64,000 bases of DNA from Hedera helix (lineage: Eukaryota; Streptophyta; Magnoliopsida; Apiales; Araliaceae). How positions within the stretch are numbered: the stretch's first letter is position 1; every line of letters begins with the position of its first letter. The notes below the pieces were generated by a model. The model saw only the letters and a program-made list of their open reading frames with translations. It had not been told where the DNA came from and did no database searches. A program made the position numbers and the translations under genes. The stretch spans positions 59,132,792-59,196,791 of the forward strand of contig OX359267.1 in assembly GCA_947179155.2 (NCBI GenBank), written 5' to 3'. Shown piece after piece: positions 1-10,800 of this stretch.

Positions 1-1365
1 GCCAGCAATCCTGTCCGTCCATTCATCCATCAAATTTCTCCTTCTCTTAATGAATTAGGGATCACTCACTTTCACACGTGGCTAACATCCACTTCCACCC
101 ACGGTGAGCGCCTACTAGAGGAGAGAGATATTCCAATGGAAAAATATAAGTTAATAAAAATTAATGATAAAATAAAATAAAAAATATATTTTAATTATTA
201 AAAAATAAAATTTGACACGAAAATTTATATTAGATTTTTTTTTAATAATTAAAATAAATATAATTTTTAATTTTTGTATATATAATAGTGTCATGTTCCA
301 AAGCTGGTGAGGCGGAAACATCTGTGTGGCCGTGTGAGTTAGAAAGAACCCACACGTTAGCTAGAGGTCCACTTCTTACTTTGAGCGCGTCATCTGAAAT
401 TGCTAATCTTCTCTTTTATCATTATTATTTTGCGGATATTTTATATGAAACCAACCTAATCTGCGGGAGAAAAAAAGAGAGGTAAGGTTGATGGTTTAGG
501 GATAAGAGGGCTGCTCAATTATAATTAGTCACGTACTTGAAATGAGTTCGGCAATTATCGAGATATTAAATGTTAGGCGTATATAATTATATGAAGTAAA
601 AAAATAAAAAATTCATATATTATTATTTAATTTTGTTATAAAATTGTCTAACATATGTATTATTTTTATAACTAATAGTATTAAAATGCAATATATTTTT
701 TAAAAGTGTTAAAAAAAATTACAAGAAGAAGTAGAGAAATTAAATCCTCTCTAAAGTGAGAAGAGGATAAAAAAAGCCGAATTCTTTTTAATTTACGACA
801 TGTAAAATGTGGGAAGGATAGAAATGCTTTAATCCAAAGAAAGAAAGATTTTTTTTAAAGAACTTTGCACTATTACAAAGGTAGTAATACCTTTTATAAA
901 AATAAAAATAAAAAAATTGTTTATATAAATGTAAATGTAAAGGTTTTATCTAACTGGACGCACCAAAACTTGAGTTTCTTAGTAATTACTAGTAAATCAT
1001 ACACGCGGTCGTGATCACACACACAGACGAAATTTCAAATTAATCTGCTAAGCAAAAGCTGGCATTCATTCATTCCTTAATTAGCACTCGCTAATTAACC
1101 GCGTGGAGATTTGATAATTGCTGTTATAAAGTCTCTCTCTCGACCGCCAGCCACTCTACCTTCCATCCTCTCGTCACTTCAAATTCCTCCCTTCTTCTTC
1201 TTCCAACCTTAAATTTCTCAATCCCTAACCGTTTCCTTATAGCTTTATATATATATTCTACTCACCTACTGGAGAAGTTTGTGTATATATATATTACAAA
1301 CACAACACCCAACCTTAGCCCTACCTATTGAAACAGATCAGAAAGGGGCAAAATCTTGAATAGCC
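1..1365. other. Intergenic/promoter region upstream of the NHL gene
   Basis: No coding region is supported here. The stretch is AT-rich. A G-box core CACGTG with the ABRE-like extension ACGTGGC lies at 75-82, far upstream of the first gene. A CT-rich leader-like stretch (about 1130-1210) and a TATA-like run (about 1244-1257) precede the NHL start codon by roughly 110 bp, so transcription of the NHL gene probably begins near 1270-1290 (inference). Short reading frames here, such as one at 288-485, lack family resemblance and begin at GTG. Confidence 0.5.
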
Positions 1366-2142
1366 ATGACAGACAAGGTTTTCCCATCCTCCAAACCACC
1401 CACCTCAAACGTCACTAACGCCGCCGCAGCACCCACCACTAATGGCGCCGCCGCCAACCCATCTTTTCCGGCCAACAAATCCCAACTCTATAAAGCCACC
1501 CGCCCAGCATACCGTCCAACACCCTACCACGATCGGCGCCGCCGTAGCTGCTGCTGCTCCTGCTTCCTCTGGACTACTCTAGTCATCATCATTCTCATCG
1601 TCCTCGTCGCAATCACCGGCGGCGTCCTATACGTCCTCTACCGCCCCCATCGCCCCTCATTTTCTGTCTCCTCTCTCCAAGTCTCCCAATTCAACCTCAC
1701 TTCCTCCTCCAAGCTCACCTCCAAATTCAACCTCACCGTCACAGCTCGTAATCCCAACAAAAAGATCACCTTCTATTACAATCCAATCACGGTTTTGATC
1801 ACCTCTAACGGCGTTAACGTCGGCGCCGGTTCAATTCCAGCCTTCACTCACGGAACCAAAAACACGACTACTCTGAAATCAGTACTCAGTAGCACCAGTC
1901 AAAGCGTTGACAGTAGTTCGTTGAATTTGAAGAACAAGAAGAGCTTGCCGCTGAAGATTCAATTGGATACAAAGGTGAAAGTGAAGATTGGTGGGATGAA
2001 AACTAAGAAGGTTGGAATTAGGGTCACTTGTAGTGGCCTAAGAGCTACCGTACCTGCCGGAAAGTCACCGACGGTGGCCTCGATGGGGGATGCTAAGTGT
2101 AAGGTGGATCTTCGGATTAAGATCTGGAAATGGACCGTCTGA
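1366..2142 (+). CDS. NDR1/HIN1-like (NHL) protein, LEA_2 domain, single-pass membrane protein
   Basis: An intronless 258-aa ORF. Residues 1-55 are Ala/Pro/Asn-rich and probably disordered. A basic-cysteine patch (RRRRSCCCSC, 57-66) follows, then one strongly hydrophobic helix (about 67-92). The rest is a LEA_2 beta-sandwich (about 98-250) with the NHL-type NPNKKITFYY motif at 129-138 and several NxT/NxS glycosylation sites. NHL proteins are plant plasma-membrane or ER proteins with the C-terminal domain outside the cytosol. Several act in pathogen or abiotic-stress responses, NDR1 being the best known. The cysteines next to the membrane are candidate palmitoylation sites (inference). The start is the first ATG after a TATA/CT-rich leader, and the length is normal for the family. 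The exact NHL subgroup (NHL6-like) is a guess. Confidence 0.93.
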   Translation: MTDKVFPSSKPPTSNVTNAAAAPTTNGAAANPSFPANKSQLYKATRPAYRPTPYHDRRRRSCCCSCFLWTTLVIIILIVLVAITGGVLYVLYRPHRPSFSVSSLQVSQFNLTSSSKLTSKFNLTVTARNPNKKITFYYNPITVLITSNGVNVGAGSIPAFTHGTKNTTTLKSVLSSTSQSVDSSSLNLKNKKSLPLKIQLDTKVKVKIGGMKTKKVGIRVTCSGLRATVPAGKSPTVASMGDAKCKVDLRIKIWKWTV

Positions 2143-3602
2143 GTGAGAATTTTCAAAGGTGTGCTTATTTTTTTTATTTTATATCCTATGTTGTTGCCCT
2201 GGGGTTAATTTGATTCATTTCTTTTAATTTTATCTTTATTACCATTGTAGTGGTGACAGCTACTTAGGTTTATGTTAACTAGAACGATTGTCAATTTGTC
2301 ATAATTGTGCAATTATATATATAATTGTAGTGTTGATTATAAAATTATTGAATGTATATATTATTAAAATGGTAATTAAAAGTATTGACATTGGGGGTAC
2401 GATTACGAATAGCTGGCAGGTGAATTAAAGTCTGAAACAATATGTTTTGGTACTAGTATTATAATGGTAACTATCTTCAACGGGTGATGAACACTATGGA
2501 AGAAATTGTTGCATTTGACTGAAATATAATAAGCTGATATATATATATATATATGCCATATTAAAGTGGTGTTTATCAAATAGTAGAACAATTTGAGTCT
2601 AGGATATTGAAATTTGGATACACAATTTATATGTACCGCTAATAAAGTTGGTTTTTGAAATTTTTGGTTGGTACTTATCATATGTATTAAACACTGTCGA
2701 TGACAACAACATAATTAATAACACTGCAAAAATGTAATTATTTCTATATAATTTGTCCACTGGGCAATTAACATACAAGTAGAGCACAAGTCATATATAT
2801 ATACTCTTATAAATGTATTTATTTCTTTCGTTATAAAATATGAGATTAATATTTATTTATTTTAATTTAATTTTAAATATTTTAAAATTGATATAAATTA
2901 TTTAATTTTAAATAATTATGTAAATATATTTATGAATAATGTGGACAGTAGTCATCATAGTCCAGTGTCGGTGGGAGGTAGCGAATATATGAAATGTATT
3001 TGTGAGGTTGTTGATGAGTTGTAGAGTGGGCCACGCTACCGAACTTAGAAAAGAGTTGCTAATTATTATATATATATATATAGATAAATAATAAATACAA
3101 TATTTGTTATGGATAATATTTTAACAAATGTATCTTACAATTTTTATAAATAAATTTAACGATTTAAAATAAATATTTTTTTTCCTATCGTTAAAAAGAG
3201 TGACAATAGACTTGAACGACATCTGTCGCTAATCTTTTTGACAACAGTTGTTGATGGTTGTCATCGACAATTATCAATTATTGTCTAAAGTAGTTGTCGT
3301 TGGTTGTCATCGGCAACTGTCGATATCTGTCAATGACTGTTGATATTTGTCAATGACTGTCGATACTTATCATTAATGATAGTCATCGGTAGCCTAGCCG
3401 TCGATACTTGTCACTAGTATCACTAAAAAGAGTAGCGGTTGAACTTTTTTCTTTTGTTGTCAGAAGAAAGAACCGTAGTTCATGTTTGTTGTCATTTTTT
3501 TTAGCAGCAAAAAAGTTTTCATTTAAGGTTGCTAAATTTATTTATGGAGGATGCAAGATGTATTTATTAGAATAATTTTCATAACAATTATTTATTATAA
3601 AT

Positions 3603-3631
<29 letters not shown>
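2143..3631. other. Intergenic AT-rich region with small repeats
   Basis: No gene is supported. The region holds the NHL 3' flank, short (AT)n runs (2538-2555, 3068-3081) and a degenerate TGTC/GATA-rich minisatellite (about 3227-3415). It ends in an (AT)n microsatellite that hosts the retrotransposon insertion. Short reading frames around 2403-2787 are AT-rich and look random. Confidence 0.5.
3227..3415. repeat. Degenerate minisatellite with TGTCGATA/TGTCAATGA motifs
   Basis: Three near-identical units of about 20 bp lie head to tail at 3317-3336, 3337-3356 and 3357-3379, each reading CTGTYGATAYYTRTCA-like. Two copies of a related GTTGT..GGTTGTCATCGRCAA motif occur at about 3246-3270 and 3292-3315. 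AAAAAGAGTGACA- and AAAAAGAGTAGCG-like direct motifs flank the block. Function is unknown; it looks like an old internally duplicated repeat. Confidence 0.55.

Positions 3632-3636
<5 letters not shown>
3604..3636. repeat. (AT)n microsatellite, left half of the insertion target
   Basis: A pure alternating AT tract abuts the 5' LTR. The matching tract continues at 14659-14682 on the other side of the element. One original microsatellite was therefore split by the retrotransposon. Confidence 0.9.
3632..3636. repeat. Target-site duplication, left copy (TATAT)
   Basis: The five bases next to the 5' LTR match the five after the 3' LTR (14659-14663). Because both lie in an alternating AT tract, the match is expected by chance and the duplication cannot be proven here. 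Confidence 0.6.
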
Positions 3637-3639
<3 letters not shown>

Positions 3640-4363
3640 AAGACCCCGAATTTTATGAAATATATAATTTAATTTTTCTTCATATATATTTTTTTTTTTT
3701 CATGAAACAGTAAGTGGTTAAATTGACAAAATTGAAAGTTAAGGATGTTATGTGCAAATTTTATTTTGACGGACAATATTCTTTTTGTCGGGGAATATTC
3801 GTTTTGTCGGGGAATATTCGGGCCGTACGACGACGCCGAAATAACAAATTATTTGTGGACCCCACAACGGAATATTTGTCGGATATAGAAAACGACAGAA
3901 GTAACCTTTTTAAATAAAAATAGTCAACGGTGTTAACTGTTAAAATACCGGTGATAAAAGAATAGTAGCATACGGTAATTTATGGTATTTTCTGTAGCAC
4001 ACGGTACTCTACAGTAGCACACGGTATTGCACAGTGTCTCATATTATTGGTCTGATAATTGACACCGTAATTGTTACGCATCATTTCATCAATAATTGTC
4101 ACTGCATAATATTTTATATTATCAATTCAATTATTGTTGCTACACAGTATTTTGCATTATTGATTCAATAATTGTCATTACACTGTATTTCATATCATCG
4201 AGTCAATAATTGTTGGTGCACTGTAGTTTAAAATTATTGAATCTAATAATTGTCACAGTAGCAAATACACTATAATTTATATTATTAAATTAATAAAAAT
4301 ATGTAACGTGTTTCTTACATTATTGTGGTAACATTATTTTATATGTTGGACTCACAGGAAGAA

Positions 4364-4400
4364 TAAATAAATAAATAAATAAATAAATAAAAAATAAAAT
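4364..4400. repeat. (AAAT)n microsatellite in U3
   Basis: An ATAA/AAAT tetranucleotide run lies inside the 5' LTR upstream of the TATA box. The same tract is present in the 3' LTR near 11996-12034. Confidence 0.8.
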
Positions 4401-4601
4401 AATTAATTTTACTATTTGAAATAGTAACGTGAATAGTGACGTGAATAGTACGTGAATAGTAAGAAACATGTGGGACCCATTGTGGGGCCCACATGAAATG
4501 TGAGAAATGTGTTTTGCTGGATGGTTGGTGGAGGCTGCTGCGCAGCCTCTGCTGAAATTTTTTTTTATTTCACCTACCGCGCATAGTAACTTCTTTTCTC
4601 C

Positions 4602-4610
4602 TATAAATAG
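4602..4610 (+). promoter_or_regulatory. TATA box of the 5' LTR
   Basis: TATAAATAG lies in a GC-richer context and is followed about 30 bp later by a CA-rich, start-site-like stretch. This is the expected promoter of the retrotransposon transcript. It would place the U3/R border near 4635-4640 (inference). Confidence 0.75.
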
Positions 4611-4859
4611 CTTGTTCAGCTGAATAGAAAAATCACACCTAAAACATAAAATTTTTCTATAAGAATTTTATAAGTTTTCTCTGAGAATAGTAAGGTTATT
4701 TTGAGAGTTTGAAAGCCAAAAGGAGTGCAGGAATTTTTCAAGTAAGTCTTTTATTAAAGAGTAGTTATTTCATAAATTCCTATTTTCACGGTATTCACAA
4801 ATCTTCCTTTAAAAGACTTTTTTTTGGAAGACTTTATTTTGAAAAATTATATATTTTTA

Positions 4860-4982
4860 TATACTGTGAATAGTAACGCCGTGAATGAATAGTAACCTCG
4901 GGATGAATAGTAACTCCGGGATGAATAGTAACCCGCGAGTGAACAGTAACCCCTGAATAGTAACTTCGAGAATAGTAATTTA
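4860..4982. repeat. Tandem AATAGTAAC array in the LTR leader
   Basis: About seven copies of a GRATGAATAGTAAC-like unit with variable spacers are strung together. The 3' LTR has the same array about 7,634 bp downstream. It lies in transcribed R/U5 if the TATA box is used. Function is unknown. Confidence 0.8.
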
Positions 4983-5426
4983 ATTTTAAGTTTTTATTAT
5001 TTTGTTATTATATTATACTATTTGATCAAATCACTTTTAACAAATTTATAATATACGAGTTAGTACGCACCATGAATTTTTATATGTGATATTTACTGAT
5101 TATATTAAAAATATATAGGTTGATCAACCTCATTTAAATCAATATCCAGTCACGTGTTAAGGTAAGGAATACCATTCAATTCAAACTCTTAAATTTACTG
5201 TGGTAAGGAATTTCATTTTCTTTCATACTCTTAAACTTACTACGGTAAGGAATATCATATTCTTTCATTTTCTATTATTTAAACTTACTACGGTAAAGGG
5301 TATCACTCTTTTCATCATCATAAATGGATATTATTTTCTTTCTTACTTGAAGGGATTATCATTCTTTGATTCTCGAAAATAATATCGTTTCTTTCTTGTG
5401 CCATTTATTTCCATGTATTAAATTGT

Positions 5427-5690
5427 GGGAATAATCTTACGGCGCGGTTTACCGCCTGTTGGTGAATAACCTTTTGTATTCATTCCTTATTAATCTTTGA
5501 GAATAACCTTACGGTGCGGATTATCGCCTGTTTGGTGAATAACTCTTCGTATTCAAATTGATGGGAATAACCTTACGGCGCGGATTATCGCCTGTTTGGT
5601 GAATAACTATTCGTATTCAAATTGATGGGAATAACCTTACGGTGCGGATTATCGCCTGTTGGTGAATAACCCTTTTTATTTGTCTCGTGT
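5427..5690. repeat. 64-72-bp tandem repeat, about four units, in the LTR leader
   Basis: Units start near 5427, 5499, 5563 and 5627. Each contains GAATAACCTTACGGYGCGG, then ATTATCGCCTG, then TTGGTGAATAAC. The inverted short motifs within a unit could fold. Unit 1 is the most diverged and units 2-4 are near identical. The same array lies in the 3' LTR at about 13061-13324. Confidence 0.9.
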
Positions 5691-7026
5691 GGAAATAATT
5701 GTCTACACGAATTATCACATGACACTTTTATTCCATATTCGTAAGTGATATCATTTTCCTTTATACTCATAAGGGATACCATCTTTTTCATCTTCCATTA
5801 TTCAAACTTACTATGGTAAGGGATATTAATTTCCTTCACCGTTTGTTAATCAAACCTGCTACGGTAAGGGATATTATTTTCTTTCATACTCCTAAATCGA
5901 AACTTATTATGGAACTATTGCTTCTATAATTCCTGAAAATATTATATGTTCCATAATAGTTGAACTTCATTATTTCAACTGAACCTTCCTATTTACGTGA
6001 ACATTTCTATTGAACTGTAATCGTTATTCTGAACTGTGGATCTTGAATATCATTTTTAAATTTCACTCCACATCATGTTGGCAATTTGGACATTATTTGA
6101 ATCTGCACAAAGTAAACTTCCGATACTTATTGTTTATCCTGTTCTTCTGTTCATCATTTGTATCACTGTTATTTGTATTAATCATCAAGAATCAAGCTGT
6201 TGTGAATATCTGTGGCCGGGGGCACAGATGTGATATAATTGTTGAACAGATGATAGGTTAAAGGCGATATACTAGGTTAAAGGCGATACATCTGTTCGGT
6301 GTCTTTTATGACACGTGGTGAATGTTCTCTTTGGCCCGTAGTGCAAAGATGAACTGTTGGTTGGTATGATTATGACCAAAGGCTGAATCTGGTATAATCA
6401 TGACCGTTGGTGTTATATTGAATGTCTTTGGCCCGTAGTGCAAAGACGAACTGTTGATCTGCATGATTATGACCAGGAACTGTGAAGTTGTATTATCTTG
6501 ACTAATGGTATTTCAGATGATAAAAGTTGATGATATTTTTACTAAAAAGAGAAGCGAGTGGACATTATAGTCTGCATTATTCTTCTAATAGATTGTTCAT
6601 TCCGCTGCTATTATTGATCTGAACGTTGTTTAAGAATTTAACTGCAGTTTTTGATATAAACCTTGTAGTCTATTGTATTCTATCAAGAACTCAACTGTTG
6701 AAGGCTAATGATAAATTATTCGTCATTATCTTAGTCATGATATTTCTTACTGGGCTATTTGAGCTCACCCTTTCTTTTCGTTCCATTGTTTTTCAACAGG
6801 AGATGAGAACGTAACGGGGTCTAGCCGGGGAATGGAGTGAGAGTGCGGGGATAGCTATCATAGTCTTCACGTGTTATAAAATAGTGTGGCAATAATAATG
6901 AAGACTTAGTTGTGTTGTATTATCCACTGTATTGTTGTACGTTGTATTTCATTGTAATAATTTTGTTGTAGTCTTTTGACGACTCAAGTTTGGGCTGTGT
7001 GGGCCTAGATTTGGGGGCGTCACAGT

Positions 7027-7038
7027 TGGTATCAGAGC
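7027..7038 (+). promoter_or_regulatory. Primer-binding site (initiator tRNA-Met type)
   Basis: TGGTATCAGAGC starts two bases after the 5' LTR terminus. This is the standard plant initiator-tRNA-Met primer site used by many gypsy and copia elements for minus-strand priming. Confidence 0.93.
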
Positions 7039-7224
7039 TTAGGGATATGGTCTTTAATGGAGATCTGGGGTTAGAACTAGGAGGGGAGAGACGAATATAA
7101 TCAGTCACTAGTGTGTCCCACCTAAATTAGATTTTATTATCTAATGAGTTGATTTGAATATAGGGACATGAAGTGATGAGTCAGTTTATTTGAACTAACA
7201 TCTATTTTGTGACCACAGTTAAGT

Positions 7225-7833
7225 ATGGCATCTGGAAATCAGGAGGTTAACCACGGAGTACCCGAAGTGAATGTAGAGGCCACAAACAATTCTTCTACAA
7301 ACTCAGAGTTGAATAATTTGCCTAAAGCAAAAATTATTTGTATCCGATCTAAAGAAGAAGAAGGTGAAAGTTCTACCGTCGTTCTTCCAAATTCGTTCTT
7401 TAAAGGATATCCGGAACTTGCGGAAATTGTTGCCTTTAATTTGCTCGACCGTTGGAAACATATCATCACCTGGTTATGCTCGATAACAAAGGATCAGAAT
7501 ATATGGACGTTTCATATAAGTCTTTGGGATTTATGGTGTTCGAGCTATGATTTTCAAGATTATTTAAAAATGATGTATCTATACTTTTGGGCGTTACAAT
7601 TTAGAGGAATTCAGGTTAAGTTAGTCACTATCGTGGAAACTGTAGTCTATCGAAAATACTATTTTAATGGAAATCATTGGTACGCTACTACTGATGAAGC
7701 TGAAGAATCTGAGAAACAGTTCGTTAGAGAACTATTTCGTGGTATCCCCATGGTTGAAATACGTGAAGATCCGGATGAAGTATATGGGACTCGATTGGAT
7801 GATGACAGCCTTGATGATCAAGAAATCGAATGA
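7225..7833 (+). CDS. Unrecognised 202-aa ORF1 occupying the gag position of the retrotransposon
   Basis: An intact ORF lies between the primer-binding site and pol, where Tekay elements carry gag. I do not recognise it. It has no CCHC zinc knuckle and no gag capsid motif. What can be seen: an Asn/Ser/Glu-rich N-terminus (1-55), a central Trp/Tyr/Phe-rich hydrophobic part (about 70-160, including WKHIITWLCS and a YLYFWALQFRG stretch), a YYFNGNHWYATTDEAE segment (about 143-158) and a strongly acidic C-terminal tail (DDDSLDDQEIE). The stop codon TGA (7831-7833) is four bases before an in-frame pol ATG at 7838. Pol is in a different frame. It could be a captured host sequence, a very diverged gag remnant or an unrelated accessory ORF. 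Coding status rests on the open frame, the position and the intact neighbour. Confidence 0.6.
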   Translation: MASGNQEVNHGVPEVNVEATNNSSTNSELNNLPKAKIICIRSKEEEGESSTVVLPNSFFKGYPELAEIVAFNLLDRWKHIITWLCSITKDQNIWTFHISLWDLWCSSYDFQDYLKMMYLYFWALQFRGIQVKLVTIVETVVYRKYYFNGNHWYATTDEAEESEKQFVRELFRGIPMVEIREDPDEVYGTRLDDDSLDDQEIE

Positions 7834-7837
7834 GGTG

Positions 7838-10800
7838 ATGACCGGTAAGCTATTCATAAATTCTCGTGAAGTCTACGCTTTGTTAGATACTGGCTCTACC
7901 CATTCTTTTATCTCACCTGCATGTGCTCAGCGTTTAAACTTAACTCCTGAAAATTTGGACTTTGACTTATCAGTTGAAACCCCATTAGGAGAAATGACCA
8001 TTACATCTACTGTCTATAAATCTTGCCTAGTTCAAATCAACAACCTCACATTACCTGTTGACCTTATTTCTTTGGAAATGCATGAATTTGATGTGATTTT
8101 AGGAATTGATTGGTTGACTATCCATCATGCTAAAATTGATTGTTTTCATAAGATTATTAGTTTTCATATTCCTAATCAACCTATCATGCAAATTCAAGCA
8201 ACTAAACCATTGAAATCTATAACTGTTATTTCTAGCCATAAAGCCATTCGTTTATTGAAAAACGGATGTCAAGCCTTTTTAGCTCATGTCACTGATTTGA
8301 ACAAAAATACGTCAAACTTGAATGATATTCCCATTGTTAATGAGTTTCCTGACGTTTTTCCGGAGGAACTTCCTGGTTTACCCCCAAACCGTGAAATTGA
8401 ATTTTGTATTGATCTTGAACCTGGTACCAAGCCCATTTCCAAAACTCCATACCGAATGGCTCCCATTGAACTTCAAGAGTTAAAAGTCCAACTACAGGAA
8501 TTGTTGGATACTGGTTTCATTCGTCCGAGTGCATCACCTTGGGGTGCTCCTGTTCTATTTGTGAAGAAGAAAGACGGGAGTATGAGATTGTGCATTGACT
8601 ACCGAGAATTGAACCATGTCACCATCAAAAACAGGTATCCGTTACCTCGAATTGATGACATGTTTGATCAATTACAAGGTGCTCAACATTTCTCAAAGAT
8701 TGATCTCCGTTCTGGATATCATCAGTTAAAGGTTAAAGCTGAGGACATTCCAAAGACTGCTTTCAGAACTCGTTATGGGCATTATGAGTTTTTAGTCATG
8801 CCTTTTGGACTAACCAATGCTCCTGCAGCTTTCATGGACATGATGAACCGAATATTCAAGGAATATTTGGATCATTTTGTGGTTGTCTTTATTGATGACA
8901 TCCTCATATACTCCAAAAGTCGTGAGGATCATGAACAACACCTGAGATTGATACTCCAGAAGCTCCGTGAGAACAAATTATATGCCAAGTTGAAGAAATG
9001 TGAGTTCTGGCTTGAGGAGGTCACGTTTCTTGGGCATGTGATTTCTAGTCAAGGAATATCAGTCGATCCTGCGAAGATTGAAACGGTACTAAATTGGGAA
9101 CAACCCAAGACAGTAACCGAAGTCCGAAGTTTTCTGGGCCTAGCTGGTTATTATCGGAGATTCGTAGAAGGATTTTCTCGAATCGCCACTCCATTAACTC
9201 AGCTTACTCGGAAAAGCACAAAATTCATATGGAGCGAGCAATGCGAGAAAAGTTTTCAAGAGCTTAAGAGGAGACTTGTTTCAGCTCCTGTTCTGACCAT
9301 TCCATCAGGATCGGGAGAATTTGTCATATACAGCGATGCTTCAGGCAAAGGTCTAGGCTGTGTCCTTATGCAACATGGAAAGGTTATAGCCTATGCCTCT
9401 CGACAACTCAAAGATTATGAGAAAAATTACCCTACTCATGATCTAGAGTTGGCAGCAGTCGTTTTCGCGTTGAAGATCTGGAGACACTACTTGTACGGAG
9501 AGAAAGTGGATATCTATACGGATCATAAAAGTCTCAAGTATTTCTTCACCCAGAAGGAACTCAACATGCGACAACGACGTTGGCTTGAGCTGTTGAAGGA
9601 TTATGATCACACAATCCAGTATCACCCGGGAAAGGCGAACGTTGTAGCTGACGCTTTGAGCAGAAAATCTTATGCGAGTACAAGTGCACTGCTGACAACA
9701 CAAAAGCGTATTTTGTACGACTTGCAAAAGATGGAGATGGAGCTAAAGACACCAGGGACCCACTCGAAGATTGCTCACGTGCGAGTAGAACCAGCTTTAA
9801 TCGATAAAATTAAAGCTGCTCAAGCTACCGATCCGGAACTGATAAACATGATAAAGAAAGTACAAGAAGGTACCATTCCCGAAGCAAGAATCGACGAGAA
9901 AGGAATACTTCGAGTCAACTCTCGACTCTGTGTTCCTAACGATCCTGAATTAAAGCATAAAATCATGATGGAGGCACACAACACGCCATTTGCAATCCAC
10001 CCTGGAGGTACCAAGATGTATCGAGATCTTCGACATACATTTTGGTGGAACAATATGAAAAGGGAGATTGCAGAGTTTATCTCAAGGTGCTTAACTTGTC
10101 AACGTGTCAAGGCAGAGCATCAAGTACCTAAGGGTCCTTTACAACCACTTGAGGTTCCCGAATGGAAGTGGGAACACATCAATATGGATTTCGTGACGGG
10201 TCTTCCCAAAGTTTCTCAAGGCTTAGATGCAATTTGGGTCATCGTAGATAGATTGACCAAATCCGCTCATTTCTTGCCTATACGAGAAAACTTTTCACTT
10301 GAACGTCTTGCCGGTATGTACATAAATGAGATCGTGAGATTGCACGGCATGCCAGTTTCCATAGTTTCTGATCGAGATCCTAGATTCACTTCACGCTTTT
10401 GGATCAGTCTACAAAAAGCTATGGGCACTGAACTACGTTTTAGTTCTGCATACCATCCTCAAACGGACGGACAATCGGAAAGGACGATCCAGACCCTCGA
10501 AGATCTTTTGAGACTTTGCGTACTAGATTTCAAAGGAAGTTGGGATAAGTACTTGCCATTGGTGGAATTTTCCTACAACAACAGTTACCAAGCAAGTATA
10601 GGTATGGCTCCATTCGAGGCTTTATATGGACGCAAATGTCGCTCTCCAGTATGTTGGAATGAGGTAGGAGAAGCAAAACTGTTGGGACCCGAGTTGGTAC
10701 GCTTGACGACCGAAAAGATCCAAATGATCCGACAACGAATACAGACAGCACAAGAACGACAAAAGAGTTATGCCGATCTTCATCGGAGAGATGAGAGATT

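Larger units (their letters stand above)
3637..7024 (+). repeat. 5' long terminal repeat, 3,388 bp
   Basis: The LTR begins TGTAAGACCCCGAA and ends GGGGGCGTCACA. It is offset by exactly 7,634 bp from the 3' copy at both ends. Four short reading frames translate identically in both copies, so the LTRs are the same length and essentially identical. A TATA box at 4602-4610 divides a U3 of about 1 kb from a very long R-U5 of about 2.4 kb. That leader contains several internal repeat arrays and many short reading frames that are not genes. Confidence 0.97.

Noticed and set aside
3714..6814. Several 60-83-aa reading frames in the 5' LTR, each repeated exactly in the 3' LTR
   Set aside because: They lie in non-coding LTR sequence, have no domain features and several start at GTG or TTG-like codons; their duplication only reflects LTR identity.
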